Source of the DNA: Microbacterium sufflavum
Lineage (GTDB): Bacteria > Actinomycetota > Actinomycetes > Actinomycetales > Microbacteriaceae
Assembly (NCBI RefSeq): GCF_023101165.1
Contig: NZ_CP078076.1
Span: 682,001-746,000 of the forward strand
Reading direction: 5' to 3'
DNA: 64,000 bases
Part shown: positions 1 through 9,291 of the stretch, piece by piece
Numbering within the stretch: position 1 is the stretch's first letter
Layout: the number at the start of each line of letters is the position of its first letter
Program-made: the position numbers and the translations under genes
The notes under the pieces: generated by a model
What the model was told of the DNA's origin: nothing
What the model saw: the letters and a program-made list of their open reading frames with translations, nothing else
The model's database searches: none

Positions 1-495
1 TGCCCGCAGGTGCTCCTTCGACGGGCCGCCCTCGACGAGGTAGGCCGCGAGCGTGAAAGGCGCGCCGGCGAAGCCGATCACCGGGGTGTCGCCGAGCTCC
101 GCCGCGACGATGCCCACCGCCTCCGCGATCGCCGTGCCGTCGAGCGACTCCGGGTCGATCGCGGTGATCCGCTCGACATCGGCCCTCGTGCGCACGGGGT
201 TCGCGAACACCGGCCCGCGCCCCGGCTCGATCTCCACCTCGACGCCGGCGAGGCGCAGCGGGATCACGATGTCGCTGAAGAACACCGCCGCGTCCACACC
301 GTGCCGCCGCACCGGCTGCAGGGTGATCTCCGCCGCGAGGTCGGGCGTGAGGCAGGCGTCGAGCATCCGTGTGCCCACCCGCAGCTCCCGGTACTCGGGC
401 AGCGAGCGGCCGGCCTGCCGCATGAACCAGACGGGCGTCGTGTCGGGGCGGTCGCCCGTGAGGGCGCGCAGCAGCGGAGCGTCGGAAAGGGCCAT
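1..495 (-). CDS. hemE: Uroporphyrinogen decarboxylase, N-terminal part (runs off window)
   Basis: This enzyme decarboxylates the four acetate side chains of uroporphyrinogen III to give coproporphyrinogen III in cytoplasmic haem synthesis. The first 165 codons are present and stay open to the window edge. The family signature [15 protein letters not shown] lies near residues 21-35, and the active-site stretch F-S-D-I-V-I-P follows near residues 68-75. The chosen ATG is preceded on the minus strand by a purine-rich GGAGG/GGGGGA stretch. It is divergent from hemA with about 70 bp between them, the usual actinobacterial arrangement in which hemE heads the late haem genes. Identity is clear; the C-terminal part lies outside the window. 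Confidence 0.95.
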   Translation of the reverse strand, partial: MALSDAPLLRALTGDRPDTTPVWFMRQAGRSLPEYRELRVGTRMLDACLTPDLAAEITLQPVRRHGVDAAVFFSDIVIPLRLAGVEVEIEPGRGPVFANPVRTRADVERITAIDPESLDGTAIAEAVGIVAAELGDTPVIGFAGAPFTLAAYLVEGGPSKEHLRA

Positions 496-568
496 TCCCC
501 CATCCTCCCATTGCCCGGTTATGGGGCCGCCGAGTCCGCCTGTCCGAACGCTCCGGTACAATCGAGGG

Positions 569-1864
569 GTGCTGCTGTGTGTGACGGCGAGTCACAAGAC
601 CGCCTCCTTCGAACTGCTCGAACGCCTGAGCCGCACCCCCGACGATGTCGCCCCCACCCTGGTGGGCATGACGCCGTGCGTGCAGGGTGCCGTGGTGCTG
701 GCGACGTGCAACCGGTTCGAGGCGTACGTCGAGATGGACGAGCCGATGACCGCCGCGGGCGCGATCGGCGTCGAGGCCGTGCTCGAAGCCGTCGAGTCCG
801 CCACGGGCATCCCGGCCGCCGACCTCGACGGCGCCTACACCGTCCACGCCGGGCGCCGGGTGGCCGAGCACCTGTTCTCCGTCGCCTCCGGCCTCGAGTC
901 GGTCGTGTCGGGTGAGGGCGAGATCGCCGGCCAGGTGCGCCGGGCCCTGAAGTCGGCCCGCAAGGACGGCACCACTTCCCCCGAGCTCGAGCGCCTCTTC
1001 CAGCGCGCGAGCCAGGCGCAGCGCAAGGTCAAGAACGTCACCGCGCTCGGGCGCGCCGGTCGCTCGCTCGTGCGCCTGGCACTCGAACTGGCCGACAGCC
1101 GCATCGCCGACTGGTCCGCCGAGCGCGTGCTCCTGGTGGGCACCGGCGCCTACGCGGCCGTGACCCTCGCGACGCTGCGCGAGCGCGGCGCGGTCGACAT
1201 CTCCGTGTACTCACCCTCCGGTCGGGCCGAGATCTTCGCGGCGAAGCACGGCATCCGCGCGGTCGCAGCCGCGGACTACGCCCGCACAGCCGCACACTCC
1301 AGCCTGCTCATCACCTGCACGTCCGCCACCGAACCGGTGCTGGGACCGGAACACCTGCAGCTCCCCGTCGGTCTCGCCGCGGCCGGATGCCCGGTGGGCT
1401 CGCACAGTCAGCTGGTCGTCGACCTCGGGATGCCGCGCAACGTCGACCCCGCGGTCGCGACCCTGGAGGGCGTGGCGCTGCTCGACCTCGAGACCATCCG
1501 CCTGCACGCGCCGCTCGAGGAGCTGCAGGCGACCGACGCCGCCCGCACCGTCGTGCGTGAGGCCGCGGACACCTTCCACGTCGTGGGTGCCCGCCAGAGC
1601 GTGACCCCCTCGGTCGTGGCCCTGCGGTCGCACATCTTCTCGCTGCTCGACACCGAGATCGACCGGGCCCGTGCGCGCGGCGACGAGGACGGCAAGGTCG
1701 AGCAGGCGCTGCGGCACCTCGTCGGCGTGCTGCTGCACACCCCGACCGTCCGCGCCCACGAGCTCGCCGCAGAAGGCAGGGCCGACGAGTTCGCCGCCGC
1801 GCTGTCCGCCCTGTACGGCCTCAGCCCCGAGGCCCCCGCCGCCGAGGACGCCGCCTCCGCCTGA
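569..1864 (+). CDS. hemA: Glutamyl-tRNA reductase
   Basis: HemA reduces glutamyl-tRNA(Glu) with NADPH to glutamate-1-semialdehyde, the committed step of C5-pathway tetrapyrrole synthesis. The 431-residue product has the N-terminal S-H-K-T-A-S motif, the catalytic Cys47 in A-T-C-N-R-F-E-A-Y, a G-E-x-E-I-x-G-Q substrate loop, a Rossmann G-T-G-A-Y motif in the NADPH domain and a helical C-terminal dimerisation region. The frame is open much further upstream, but family alignment places the start at this GTG. A perfect-looking -10 box (TACAAT, 557-562) sits 6 nt before it, so the mRNA is probably leaderless. It is divergent from hemE, as expected for a haem locus. Confidence 0.95.
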   Translation: MLLCVTASHKTASFELLERLSRTPDDVAPTLVGMTPCVQGAVVLATCNRFEAYVEMDEPMTAAGAIGVEAVLEAVESATGIPAADLDGAYTVHAGRRVAEHLFSVASGLESVVSGEGEIAGQVRRALKSARKDGTTSPELERLFQRASQAQRKVKNVTALGRAGRSLVRLALELADSRIADWSAERVLLVGTGAYAAVTLATLRERGAVDISVYSPSGRAEIFAAKHGIRAVAAADYARTAAHSSLLITCTSATEPVLGPEHLQLPVGLAAAGCPVGSHSQLVVDLGMPRNVDPAVATLEGVALLDLETIRLHAPLEELQATDAARTVVREAADTFHVVGARQSVTPSVVALRSHIFSLLDTEIDRARARGDEDGKVEQALRHLVGVLLHTPTVRAHELAAEGRADEFAAALSALYGLSPEAPAAEDAASA

Positions 1865-1934
1865 CGGCGCGGTCGCCCGGGATCAGCGCGTAGCCGCTCA
1901 GCCGGAGGCGGCGACGCCAGTCATGCGCGAAGAA

Positions 1935-2318
1935 CTACGGCAGCAGTGCGCAATCCGCAGCGGATGCCGCGAGACGAGCATCGAGAGTCAGCAATGAGCA
2001 CTGCGCCGCGCGCGCGAGCACGAGGTACATCGCGTCATACGCGCTGACGTTGTGCCGCAGCGCGTAGACAGCCGGAAGCATCGACATCATCGGCATCTGC
2101 TCGACTCCGAGCGCGTCGAACTCACCGAACGCCCGCAGCGCCTGCTCATCTGTGATCTGTTCGCTGAGAGACCATCCCCGGATGATGGAGGCGACCTCGG
2201 CCGTGAGGTGCTGCGGCGCCAGTAGCTCATGCCCGTCGATCAACGCGGCTGCCCTTCGGCCCGCCTCGGTGCCGAACAGGATCTCGGCGACCGCGGATGC
2301 GTCGATGACCAGTGTCAT
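1935..2318 (-). CDS. PIN-domain ribonuclease toxin (VapC/FitB-like)
   Basis: This 127-residue protein is a PIN-fold nuclease, the toxin of a type II toxin-antitoxin pair; such toxins cleave RNA with Mg2+ when not neutralised. The four acidic PIN positions are visible: Asp6 in V-I-D-A-S, Glu41, Asp95 in S-A-Y-D-A-M-Y and Asp113 in L-T-L-D-A-R. Length is normal for VapC. Its ATG overlaps the stop of the upstream antitoxin (ATGA), so the two are translationally coupled. All catalytic residues are intact, so it should be active. The RNA target cannot be read from sequence. Confidence 0.9.
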   Translation of the reverse strand: MTLVIDASAVAEILFGTEAGRRAAALIDGHELLAPQHLTAEVASIIRGWSLSEQITDEQALRAFGEFDALGVEQMPMMSMLPAVYALRHNVSAYDAMYLVLARAAQCSLLTLDARLAASAADCALLP

Positions 2319-2539
2319 CGACCGGGCCGCTGCTCGGCGAGCACCTGTGCTGCGGGTTCGAGCGTTGCGACACCACGACTCGCGATCCGTTCCAGCAATT
2401 CGGCCCGACTCGGACGCGTCGCGAGGCGGTCGAGCTCGCGCAGCAGGTAGTCACTCAGCGAGCGGCCCTCGAGTGCAGCCTTCGCCTTGAGCGCACGACT
2501 CGTCTCGTCGGAAACGTTTCGAACCTGGATCGTCGTCAT
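2315..2539 (-). CDS. FitA-like ribbon-helix-helix antitoxin
   Basis: The 74-residue protein begins with T-T-I-Q-V-R-N-V, a beta strand followed by helices typical of FitA/VapB ribbon-helix-helix antitoxins (L-K-A-K-A-A-L-E-G-R-S-L-S-D-Y-L). Its C-terminal part would wrap the toxin. It should dimerise, bind its own promoter and neutralise the PIN toxin encoded immediately downstream. I chose the ATG at 2539 because homology starts there, although the frame is open further upstream. A TATGCT -10-like hexamer lies just before the start, and a perfect palindrome lies 12 nt upstream. No Shine-Dalgarno sequence is visible, so the message may be leaderless. Confidence 0.88.
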   Translation of the reverse strand: MTTIQVRNVSDETSRALKAKAALEGRSLSDYLLRELDRLATRPSRAELLERIASRGVATLEPAAQVLAEQRPGR

Positions 2540-2551
2540 GCACCAAGCATA

Positions 2552-2576
2552 CGGCACATGCATAATGCATGTGCCG
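2552..2576. promoter_or_regulatory. Perfect palindrome upstream of toxin-antitoxin operon (putative operator)
   Basis: Two perfectly complementary 12-nt arms (CGGCACATGCAT and its reverse complement) flank a single A, 13 bp before the antitoxin start. The AT-rich centre overlaps the expected -10 region of the minus-strand promoter. FitAB/VapBC complexes autorepress at such inverted repeats, so this is the likely operator. Function is inferred; the symmetry is seen directly. Confidence 0.75.
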
Positions 2577-2635
2577 GCACTGCACGGTCCTGCCACCGCC
2601 CCCGCGGCATCCGCCCGGGATGGGACACTGGGGGC

Positions 2636-3208
2636 ATGGCCCTTCACATCACCGGAGACACCGCCGCCGACACCCTGCTGACCGAGAACCCGCTCGCGCT
2701 GCTCGTGGGGATGCTGCTCGACCAGCAAGTGCCCATGGAGACCGCTTTCGCCGGTCCGCTCAAGATCGAACAGCGCACCGGTGCGGCCGATGCCGCGGCC
2801 ATCGCGGGGATGGCACCCGAGGAGTTCCTCGAGGCGTTCCGCCAGACGCCCGCCGTGCACCGGTTCCCCGGGTCGATGGCCGCACGCGTGCAGACGCTGT
2901 GCCAGGCGATCGTCGACGAGTGGGGCGGCGACGCCTCAGCGCTGTGGACCGCGGGCGACCCGGACGGTGCGGAGGTGCTGAAGCGCCTGAAGGCTCTACC
3001 CGGCTTCGGTGAGCAGAAGGCCAAGATCTTCCTGGCGCTGCTCGGCAAGCAGTACGGCTTCACGGGCGAGGGCTGGCGCGAGGCCTCGGCGCCCTACGGC
3101 GAGGACGGCTCGTACCGCAGCGTCGCCGACATCGTCTCCCCCGAGTCGCTCACGAAGGTGCGCGAGTACAAGAAGGCGATGAAGGCCGCTGCCAAGGCGG
3201 CGAAGTGA
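2636..3208 (+). CDS. HhH-GPD family base-excision-repair-type protein
   Basis: The 190-residue protein resembles the small actinobacterial HhH-GPD family related to DNA glycosylases such as endonuclease III and AlkA. A helix-hairpin-helix is visible near residues 118-137 (L-K-A-L-P-G-F-G-E-Q-K-A-K). The early segment L-L-V-G-M-L-L-D-Q-Q-V matches the first HhH-GPD helices of the family. The C-terminus is Lys/Ala-rich. No iron-sulphur cysteine cluster is present. Substrate lesion is unknown. The stop codon overlaps the GTG of the following DUF1801 gene (GTGA), so the two form an operon. I cannot say whether it retains glycosylase activity. Confidence 0.8.
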   Translation: MALHITGDTAADTLLTENPLALLVGMLLDQQVPMETAFAGPLKIEQRTGAADAAAIAGMAPEEFLEAFRQTPAVHRFPGSMAARVQTLCQAIVDEWGGDASALWTAGDPDGAEVLKRLKALPGFGEQKAKIFLALLGKQYGFTGEGWREASAPYGEDGSYRSVADIVSPESLTKVREYKKAMKAAAKAAK

Positions 3209-3630
3209 AGCCGACGGGGAACGACGTCGCCGGGCTCATCGCCCGCTCCTCCCCCGCCGCTCGGCGCCGAGACGCGGAGACGCTCACCGCGCTCATGCAG
3301 GAGATCACCGGCCGCGAGCCGCAGACCTGGGGCACCATCATCGGCTTCGGCTCCTGCCACTACCGCTACCCGACCGGTACCGAGGGCGACAGCCCGCTCC
3401 TCGGCTTCGCGCCGCGCCGAGCCGCCACCACGATCTACCTCTTCGAGGGGACGGACGCACACGCCGACGACCTGGCACGGCTCGGGCCGCACACCACCGG
3501 CGTCGGCTGCCTCTACCTCTCCGACCTGGAGCAGGTGGACCTGACGGTGCTGCGCGGGATCCTGGAGCACTCGCTCGCCTGGGCCGAAGCGGGCGGCGAC
3601 GAGGGCGCGGCGGTCACCGTCACCGGCTGA
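3205..3630 (+). CDS. DUF1801 domain protein
   Basis: This 141-residue cytoplasmic protein matches DUF1801 (YdhG-like): the N-terminal helices contain A-E-T-L-T-A-L-M-Q-E-I-T-G, followed by the conserved W-G-x-x-I-I-G-F-G-S-C-H-Y-x-Y core and the late segment G-V-G-C-L-Y-L-S-D-L. The biochemical role of the family is not established. Its GTG start overlaps the stop of the HhH-GPD gene, suggesting co-translation and perhaps a related role, but that is only context. Confidence 0.8.
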   Translation: MKPTGNDVAGLIARSSPAARRRDAETLTALMQEITGREPQTWGTIIGFGSCHYRYPTGTEGDSPLLGFAPRRAATTIYLFEGTDAHADDLARLGPHTTGVGCLYLSDLEQVDLTVLRGILEHSLAWAEAGGDEGAAVTVTG

Positions 3631-3654
3631 CCGCACGCCCCCGCGGCCGCCGCG

Positions 3655-5370
<1,716 letters not shown>

Positions 5371-5384
5371 GAGGGGTCCTCGCT

Positions 5385-5403
5385 GCGGTGCGGACGGCAC
5401 CGC
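5385..5403 (-). promoter_or_regulatory. Leader hairpin upstream of ABC-F gene
   Basis: A 7-bp perfect stem (GCGGTGC/GCACCGC) with a 5-nt loop ends 15 nt before the ABC-F start codon and borders its AGGA ribosome-binding region. ABC-F resistance genes are often controlled by attenuating leaders. I found no clear short leader peptide here, so the attenuator reading is tentative. Confidence 0.35.
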
Positions 5404-5579
5404 GGATACGCGTCGGACGACGCAGGGGAAACGGACCTCGATCGCGTCACAAGAGGACACGTTCGCTCAGGACCCACCGCGGAGAAGACGTCTCGACGCA
5501 GTGTCCCGATCTAGCGAATCAGAGTACCCACGGAGAGAGACCGTAGCAGCCTCGGGCTCCCGGCGCCAGGGTCGGCACG

Positions 5580-5615
5580 CGATCGCCCCCGCGCGTGGGG
5601 GCGCGGGGGCGATCG
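5580..5615 (-). terminator. Strong hairpin after epoxide hydrolase gene
   Basis: A 15-bp perfect GC-rich stem (CGATCGCCCCCGCGC and its complement) with a 6-nt loop starts 10 nt after the stop codon of the epoxide hydrolase gene. No long U-tract follows, as is common in high-GC actinobacteria. It probably ends transcription before the ABC-F promoter. Confidence 0.75.
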
Positions 5616-5624
5616 TGGCAGGGG

Positions 5625-6758
5625 TCAGCGCGGGTCGGCGAAGAAGGCCCGGAGGTCGGCGGCGAGCAGATCGGGGCGCTCCAGCGCGGCGAAGTGCCCG
5701 CCCTCGTCGAAACGGCTCCAGTGCACGATGTTGTCGTTGTCGCGCTCGGCGAAGACCCGGATGGTCTGGAAGTCGTCCGCGAACACCGCGACCCCGGTCC
5801 GCGCGTGGTTGACCTGCGGCTCGGCCTCGGCGCGCGCGTTCTCCAGGTAACTGCGGCTCATGCCCGAGGCGGCGTTCGCGAACCAGTTCACGCTCACCTC
5901 CAGCAGGATGCTCTCGAGCGGCACGAGCGAGGTGCCGTTGCCGAAGGAGGTGAACAGCTCACTGTAGGCGAGGAGCCCGACCGGGGAATCGCTGAGGCCC
6001 ACCGCGACGGTCTGCGGACGGGAGGCGTTCATCGCGTTGTAGCCGCCCACCGACTGGAACCACTGCATGTGCTCCAGTCCCGCGTAGTCCTGCGGCTCGA
6101 GCTTCTCGAACTCCGCGGGGTCGCCCGAAGGGAACGAGAACAGCTGCAGCACGTGCAACCCGAGGAAGCCCTCCGGCGCCAGCAGCCCGAGCTCGCGCGC
6201 GACCATCGCGCCGTTGTCGGAGCCGTGGATGCCGTAGCTGTCGTACCCGAGGCCGCGCATGAGCCGGTCGTACGCGGCGGCGACCTTCCCCACCGTCCAC
6301 CCGGCGGAGGCGAGCGGCTGCGAGAAACCGTAGCCGGGGGCATCCGGGATCACGAGGTGGAACGCCTCCTCCGCGCGACCGCCGTGCGCCTCGGGGTCGG
6401 TGAGCCGGTCGATGAGGTCGAGGTAGTCGACGGAGGAACCGGGGTAGGTGTGTGCGAGCAGCAGCGGGGTCGCGTTCTCGTGCCGCGAGCGGATGTGGAG
6501 GAAGCGGATCGTCTGGCCGTCGATCTCGGTGGTGAACTGCGGGTGGGCGTTGAGCCGCTCCTGCGCGGCAGCCCAGTCGAACTCCTGCCACGCGGTCAGC
6601 GCCTCGCGCAGGAAGTGGTTCGGGGTGCCGGCGTCCCAGTCGTCGACGGGCGCGGTGCGGGGCAGGCGCGTGCGGGCGAGGCGGTCGCGGAGGTCGGCGA
6701 CCTCGGCGTCGGAGACGTCGACGGAGAAGGGGCGGAAGGCGAGGGTCGTGGTGTTCAT
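5625..6758 (-). CDS. Epoxide hydrolase (EHN domain plus alpha/beta hydrolase)
   Basis: The 377-residue protein opens with the epoxide-hydrolase N-terminal domain (F-x-V-D-V-S-D-A-E-V-A-D-L) and continues as an alpha/beta hydrolase. The oxyanion motif reads H-T-Y-P-G-S (103-108), the nucleophile elbow G-S-D-N-G contains Asp181, and the catalytic His is near residue 355 in E-G-G-H-F-A. Family members open epoxides through an aspartyl ester; the physiological substrate is unknown. A TATCGT hexamer lies 7 nt before the ATG, so the message may be leaderless. It is divergent from a WYL regulator, with an inverted repeat in the 67-bp gap, so that regulator probably controls it. Confidence 0.88.
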   Translation of the reverse strand: MNTTTLAFRPFSVDVSDAEVADLRDRLARTRLPRTAPVDDWDAGTPNHFLREALTAWQEFDWAAAQERLNAHPQFTTEIDGQTIRFLHIRSRHENATPLLLAHTYPGSSVDYLDLIDRLTDPEAHGGRAEEAFHLVIPDAPGYGFSQPLASAGWTVGKVAAAYDRLMRGLGYDSYGIHGSDNGAMVARELGLLAPEGFLGLHVLQLFSFPSGDPAEFEKLEPQDYAGLEHMQWFQSVGGYNAMNASRPQTVAVGLSDSPVGLLAYSELFTSFGNGTSLVPLESILLEVSVNWFANAASGMSRSYLENARAEAEPQVNHARTGVAVFADDFQTIRVFAERDNDNIVHWSRFDEGGHFAALERPDLLAADLRAFFADPR

Positions 6759-6778
6759 GTCTCCGACGATAGAAGCCC

Positions 6779-6801
6779 ATTAGGCTGGATACGTTCCTAA
6801 T
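6779..6801. promoter_or_regulatory. Inverted repeat ATTAGG-N11-CCTAAT between epoxide hydrolase and WYL regulator
   Basis: Perfect 6-bp half-sites with 17-bp centre-to-centre spacing lie in the shared divergent promoter region. The neighbouring WYL regulator has an N-terminal winged helix and is the obvious candidate to bind it. The symmetry is seen; the binding is inferred. Confidence 0.5.
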
Positions 6802-6825
6802 TATTCGGCGACTTTCGGAGGCCTC

Positions 6826-7782
6826 ATGGCGGACCCGACCGCACGGCTCCTGGCGCTGCTCGCCCTGCTGCAGACGGGTTCGGAGCGATCCGGCAGCGAG
6901 CTCGCGCAGCGGCTCGGCGTCTCACCCCGCACCGTGCGCCACGACGTCGAGCGCCTCCGCGAACTCGGATACCCGGTCGACGCCCGTCGCGGCTCCACCG
7001 GCGGCTACCGGCTCGGGGCGGGCGGCAAGCTCCCCCCGCTGCTGCTCGACGACGAGGAGGCGGTGGCGGTGACCGTCGGCCTGCGCGCCGCCGCCGGCAT
7101 CGCGGGCATCGCCGACTCCGGCGCGAGAGCGCTCGCCAAGCTCGAACAGGTCCTCCCCTCGCACCTGCGCCCCACCGTCGACGCACTGCGCACGAGCGTC
7201 GACCGCGCGCCGGAGAACAACGACACCGACGCCCCCGACCCGGAGGTCGACGCTGCCGTGCTGCGGGCCGTCGCGGGAGCGATCCGCGACCAGGAGTGGC
7301 TGCGCTTCGACTACGACGGCCGCCCCGTGCTGGTCGAGCCGTACCGCCTGCTCACCTGGGTGCGACGCTGGTACCTCGTGGCACGCGACCCGCAGACGAG
7401 CGAATGGGGCACGTACCGCGTGGACTGGATGGAGCTGCGGATGCCGACGCGCCGCCGCTTCGACCCGCAGCCGTTGCCCGGGGGCGACTACACCGCGTTC
7501 GCCATGCGCACCATCGCCGTGAGCGGCTGGCAGGTGCACGCGCGACTGCGCATCGACGCGCCCGCCGAGGCCGTGCTCGACCGGATCCACGCCGCGGTCG
7601 GCGTGGTCGAGCCGGTCGACGAGGAACACTGCATCCTCGTCACCGGCGCCGACAGCCTCGACACGATCGCCGCCTACATCGGGATGCTGATGATGGACTT
7701 CACCGTCGAGTCGCCGCCCGAACTGCTGCCCCGACTCCAGCTGCTGTCGGAGCGGTATGCCAGGGCCGTCGCGGGCTCCTGA
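6826..7782 (+). CDS. HTH-WYL transcriptional regulator
   Basis: The 318-residue protein has an HTH_11-type winged helix at residues 4-60 (S-G-S-E-L-A-Q-R-L-G-V-S-P-R-T-V-R-H-D-V) ending in the G-G-Y-R-L wing, followed by a WYL domain near 150-240 in which R-W-Y-L-V-A is the namesake motif, and a C-terminal WCX-type extension. WYL domains sense ligands such as nucleic acids or small molecules; none can be assigned here. The ATG follows a CGGAGG Shine-Dalgarno, so unlike many genes here its mRNA has a leader. It is divergent from the epoxide hydrolase and probably its regulator. It converges on glyS with only 8 bp between the stops. Confidence 0.9.
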   Translation: MADPTARLLALLALLQTGSERSGSELAQRLGVSPRTVRHDVERLRELGYPVDARRGSTGGYRLGAGGKLPPLLLDDEEAVAVTVGLRAAAGIAGIADSGARALAKLEQVLPSHLRPTVDALRTSVDRAPENNDTDAPDPEVDAAVLRAVAGAIRDQEWLRFDYDGRPVLVEPYRLLTWVRRWYLVARDPQTSEWGTYRVDWMELRMPTRRRFDPQPLPGGDYTAFAMRTIAVSGWQVHARLRIDAPAEAVLDRIHAAVGVVEPVDEEHCILVTGADSLDTIAAYIGMLMMDFTVESPPELLPRLQLLSERYARAVAGS

Positions 7783-7790
7783 CCCGGGAC

Positions 7791-9176
7791 TCAGGCCCCG
7801 CGCAGGCGCTCCGCGAGGTACGCGTGCAGGCCGTCGATCGGCACCCGCTCCTGCGCCATCGTGTCGCGGTCGCGCACCGTGACGGCCCGGTCGTCGAGCG
7901 AGTCGAAGTCGACCGTCACGCAGAACGGGGTGCCGATCTCGTCCTGACGACGGTAGCGGCGACCGATCGCGCCGGCGTCGTCGAAGTCCACGGCCCACGA
8001 GCCGCGCAGGGTGTCGGCCACCTCGCGCGCGAGCGGCGACAGGTTCTCGTTGCGGCTGAGCGGCAGCACCGCAGCCTTGACGGGAGCCAGACGCGGGTCG
8101 AGCTTGAGCACCGTGCGGGTGTCGGTGCCGCCCTTGGCGTTGGGCACCTGCTCCTCCACATACGCGTCGACGAGGAACGCCATCATGGCCCGCGTGAGGC
8201 CGAACGACGGCTCGATCACGTACGGCGTGTAGCGCTCGCCCGTCGCCTGGTCGAAGTAGGTCAGGCTCTGGCCGGACGCCTCGCTGTGACTGGAGAGGTC
8301 GTAGTCGGTGCGGTTGGCGACGCCCATGAGCTCGCCCCACTCCTTGCCCGCGAAACCGAAGCGGTACTCCACGTCGATCGTGCCGGCGGAGTAGTGCGCG
8401 CGGTCCTCCTCGGGCACGTCGAACTGCCGCATGTTCTCCGGGTCGATGCCGAGGTCGATGAACCAGTTCCAGCACGCCTCGACCCAGTGGTCGAACCACT
8501 GCGGGGCCTCGGCGGGCGGCGTGAAGAACTCGATCTCCATCTGCTCGAACTCGCGCGTGCGGAAGATGAAGTTGCCGGGGGTGATCTCGTTGCGGAACGC
8601 CTTGCCGACCTGGCCGATGCCGAACGGCGGCTTCTTGCGGCTCGCGGTGAGCACGTTGGAGAAGTTGACGAAGATGCCCTGCGCGGTCTCGGGACGCAGG
8701 TAGTACAGGCCGGACTCGTCATCGACCACGCCGAGGTACGTCTTTACCAGACCGGAGAACGCCTTGGGCTCGGTGTACTGGCCCTTGGTGCCGCAGTTCG
8801 GGCACGGGATGTCGGCGAGACCGTTCTCGGCCTTGCGGCCCTTGCGCGCCTCGAAGTCCTCGATCAGGTTGTCGGCGCGGAAGCGCTTGTGGCACTGCAG
8901 GCACTCCACCAACGGGTCGGTGAAGGTGGCGACGTGACCCGACGCCTCCCACACGCGCTTGGGCAGGATGATGCTGGAGTCGAGGCCGACCATGTCGCCA
9001 CGGCCGCGCACGAACGTCTGCCACCACTGGCGACGGATGTTCTCCTTGAGCTCGGTGCCGAGGGGTCCGTAGTCCCAGGCCGACCGGGAACCGCCGTAGA
9101 TCTCACCCGCCTGGAACACGAACCCGCGGTGGCGGGCGAGGGCGATGACCTTGTCAAGACGGGACTGTTCGGCCAC
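7791..9176 (-). CDS. glyS: Glycyl-tRNA synthetase (alpha2 type)
   Basis: This 461-residue class II synthetase charges tRNA(Gly). Motif 1 surroundings appear as F-Q-A-G-E-I-Y-G-G and D-Y-G-P-L-G, motif 2 as F-R-N-E-I-x-P with [10 protein letters not shown], and motif 3 near the distal E-P-S-F-G-L-T-R. Four cysteines, Cys92/Cys95 and Cys125/Cys128, form a zinc ribbon as in bacterial single-chain GlyRS. It starts with GTG after a TTGGAG ribosome-binding site. A TAGAAT -10 box lies at 9233-9228 on the minus strand, giving a leader of about 45 nt that contains a short GCCCGTG/CACGGGC inverted repeat. No T-box is visible. Confidence 0.96.
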   Translation of the reverse strand: MAEQSRLDKVIALARHRGFVFQAGEIYGGSRSAWDYGPLGTELKENIRRQWWQTFVRGRGDMVGLDSSIILPKRVWEASGHVATFTDPLVECLQCHKRFRADNLIEDFEARKGRKAENGLADIPCPNCGTKGQYTEPKAFSGLVKTYLGVVDDESGLYYLRPETAQGIFVNFSNVLTASRKKPPFGIGQVGKAFRNEITPGNFIFRTREFEQMEIEFFTPPAEAPQWFDHWVEACWNWFIDLGIDPENMRQFDVPEEDRAHYSAGTIDVEYRFGFAGKEWGELMGVANRTDYDLSSHSEASGQSLTYFDQATGERYTPYVIEPSFGLTRAMMAFLVDAYVEEQVPNAKGGTDTRTVLKLDPRLAPVKAAVLPLSRNENLSPLAREVADTLRGSWAVDFDDAGAIGRRYRRQDEIGTPFCVTVDFDSLDDRAVTVRDRDTMAQERVPIDGLHAYLAERLRGA

Positions 9177-9291
9177 GGTGGCTCCAATGGTCGGATGCGG
9201 AGAACGCCCGTGAGCACGGGCATCCCCATTCTATCGGTGGTCGCAGCGCGCCCCCTGGCCGCGGTCGCCGCCGGAGAGTACCGTCCCACGC

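Noticed and set aside
53-568. N-terminal extension of hemA by 172 codons
   Set aside because: It lies antisense to hemE, and hemA homology begins at the GTG preceded by TACAAT.
9206-9221. GCCCGTG/CACGGGC repeat in the glyS leader as a riboswitch or T-box
   Set aside because: The leader is only about 45 nt, with no specifier loop or T-box sequence; a 2-nt loop hairpin is not enough.
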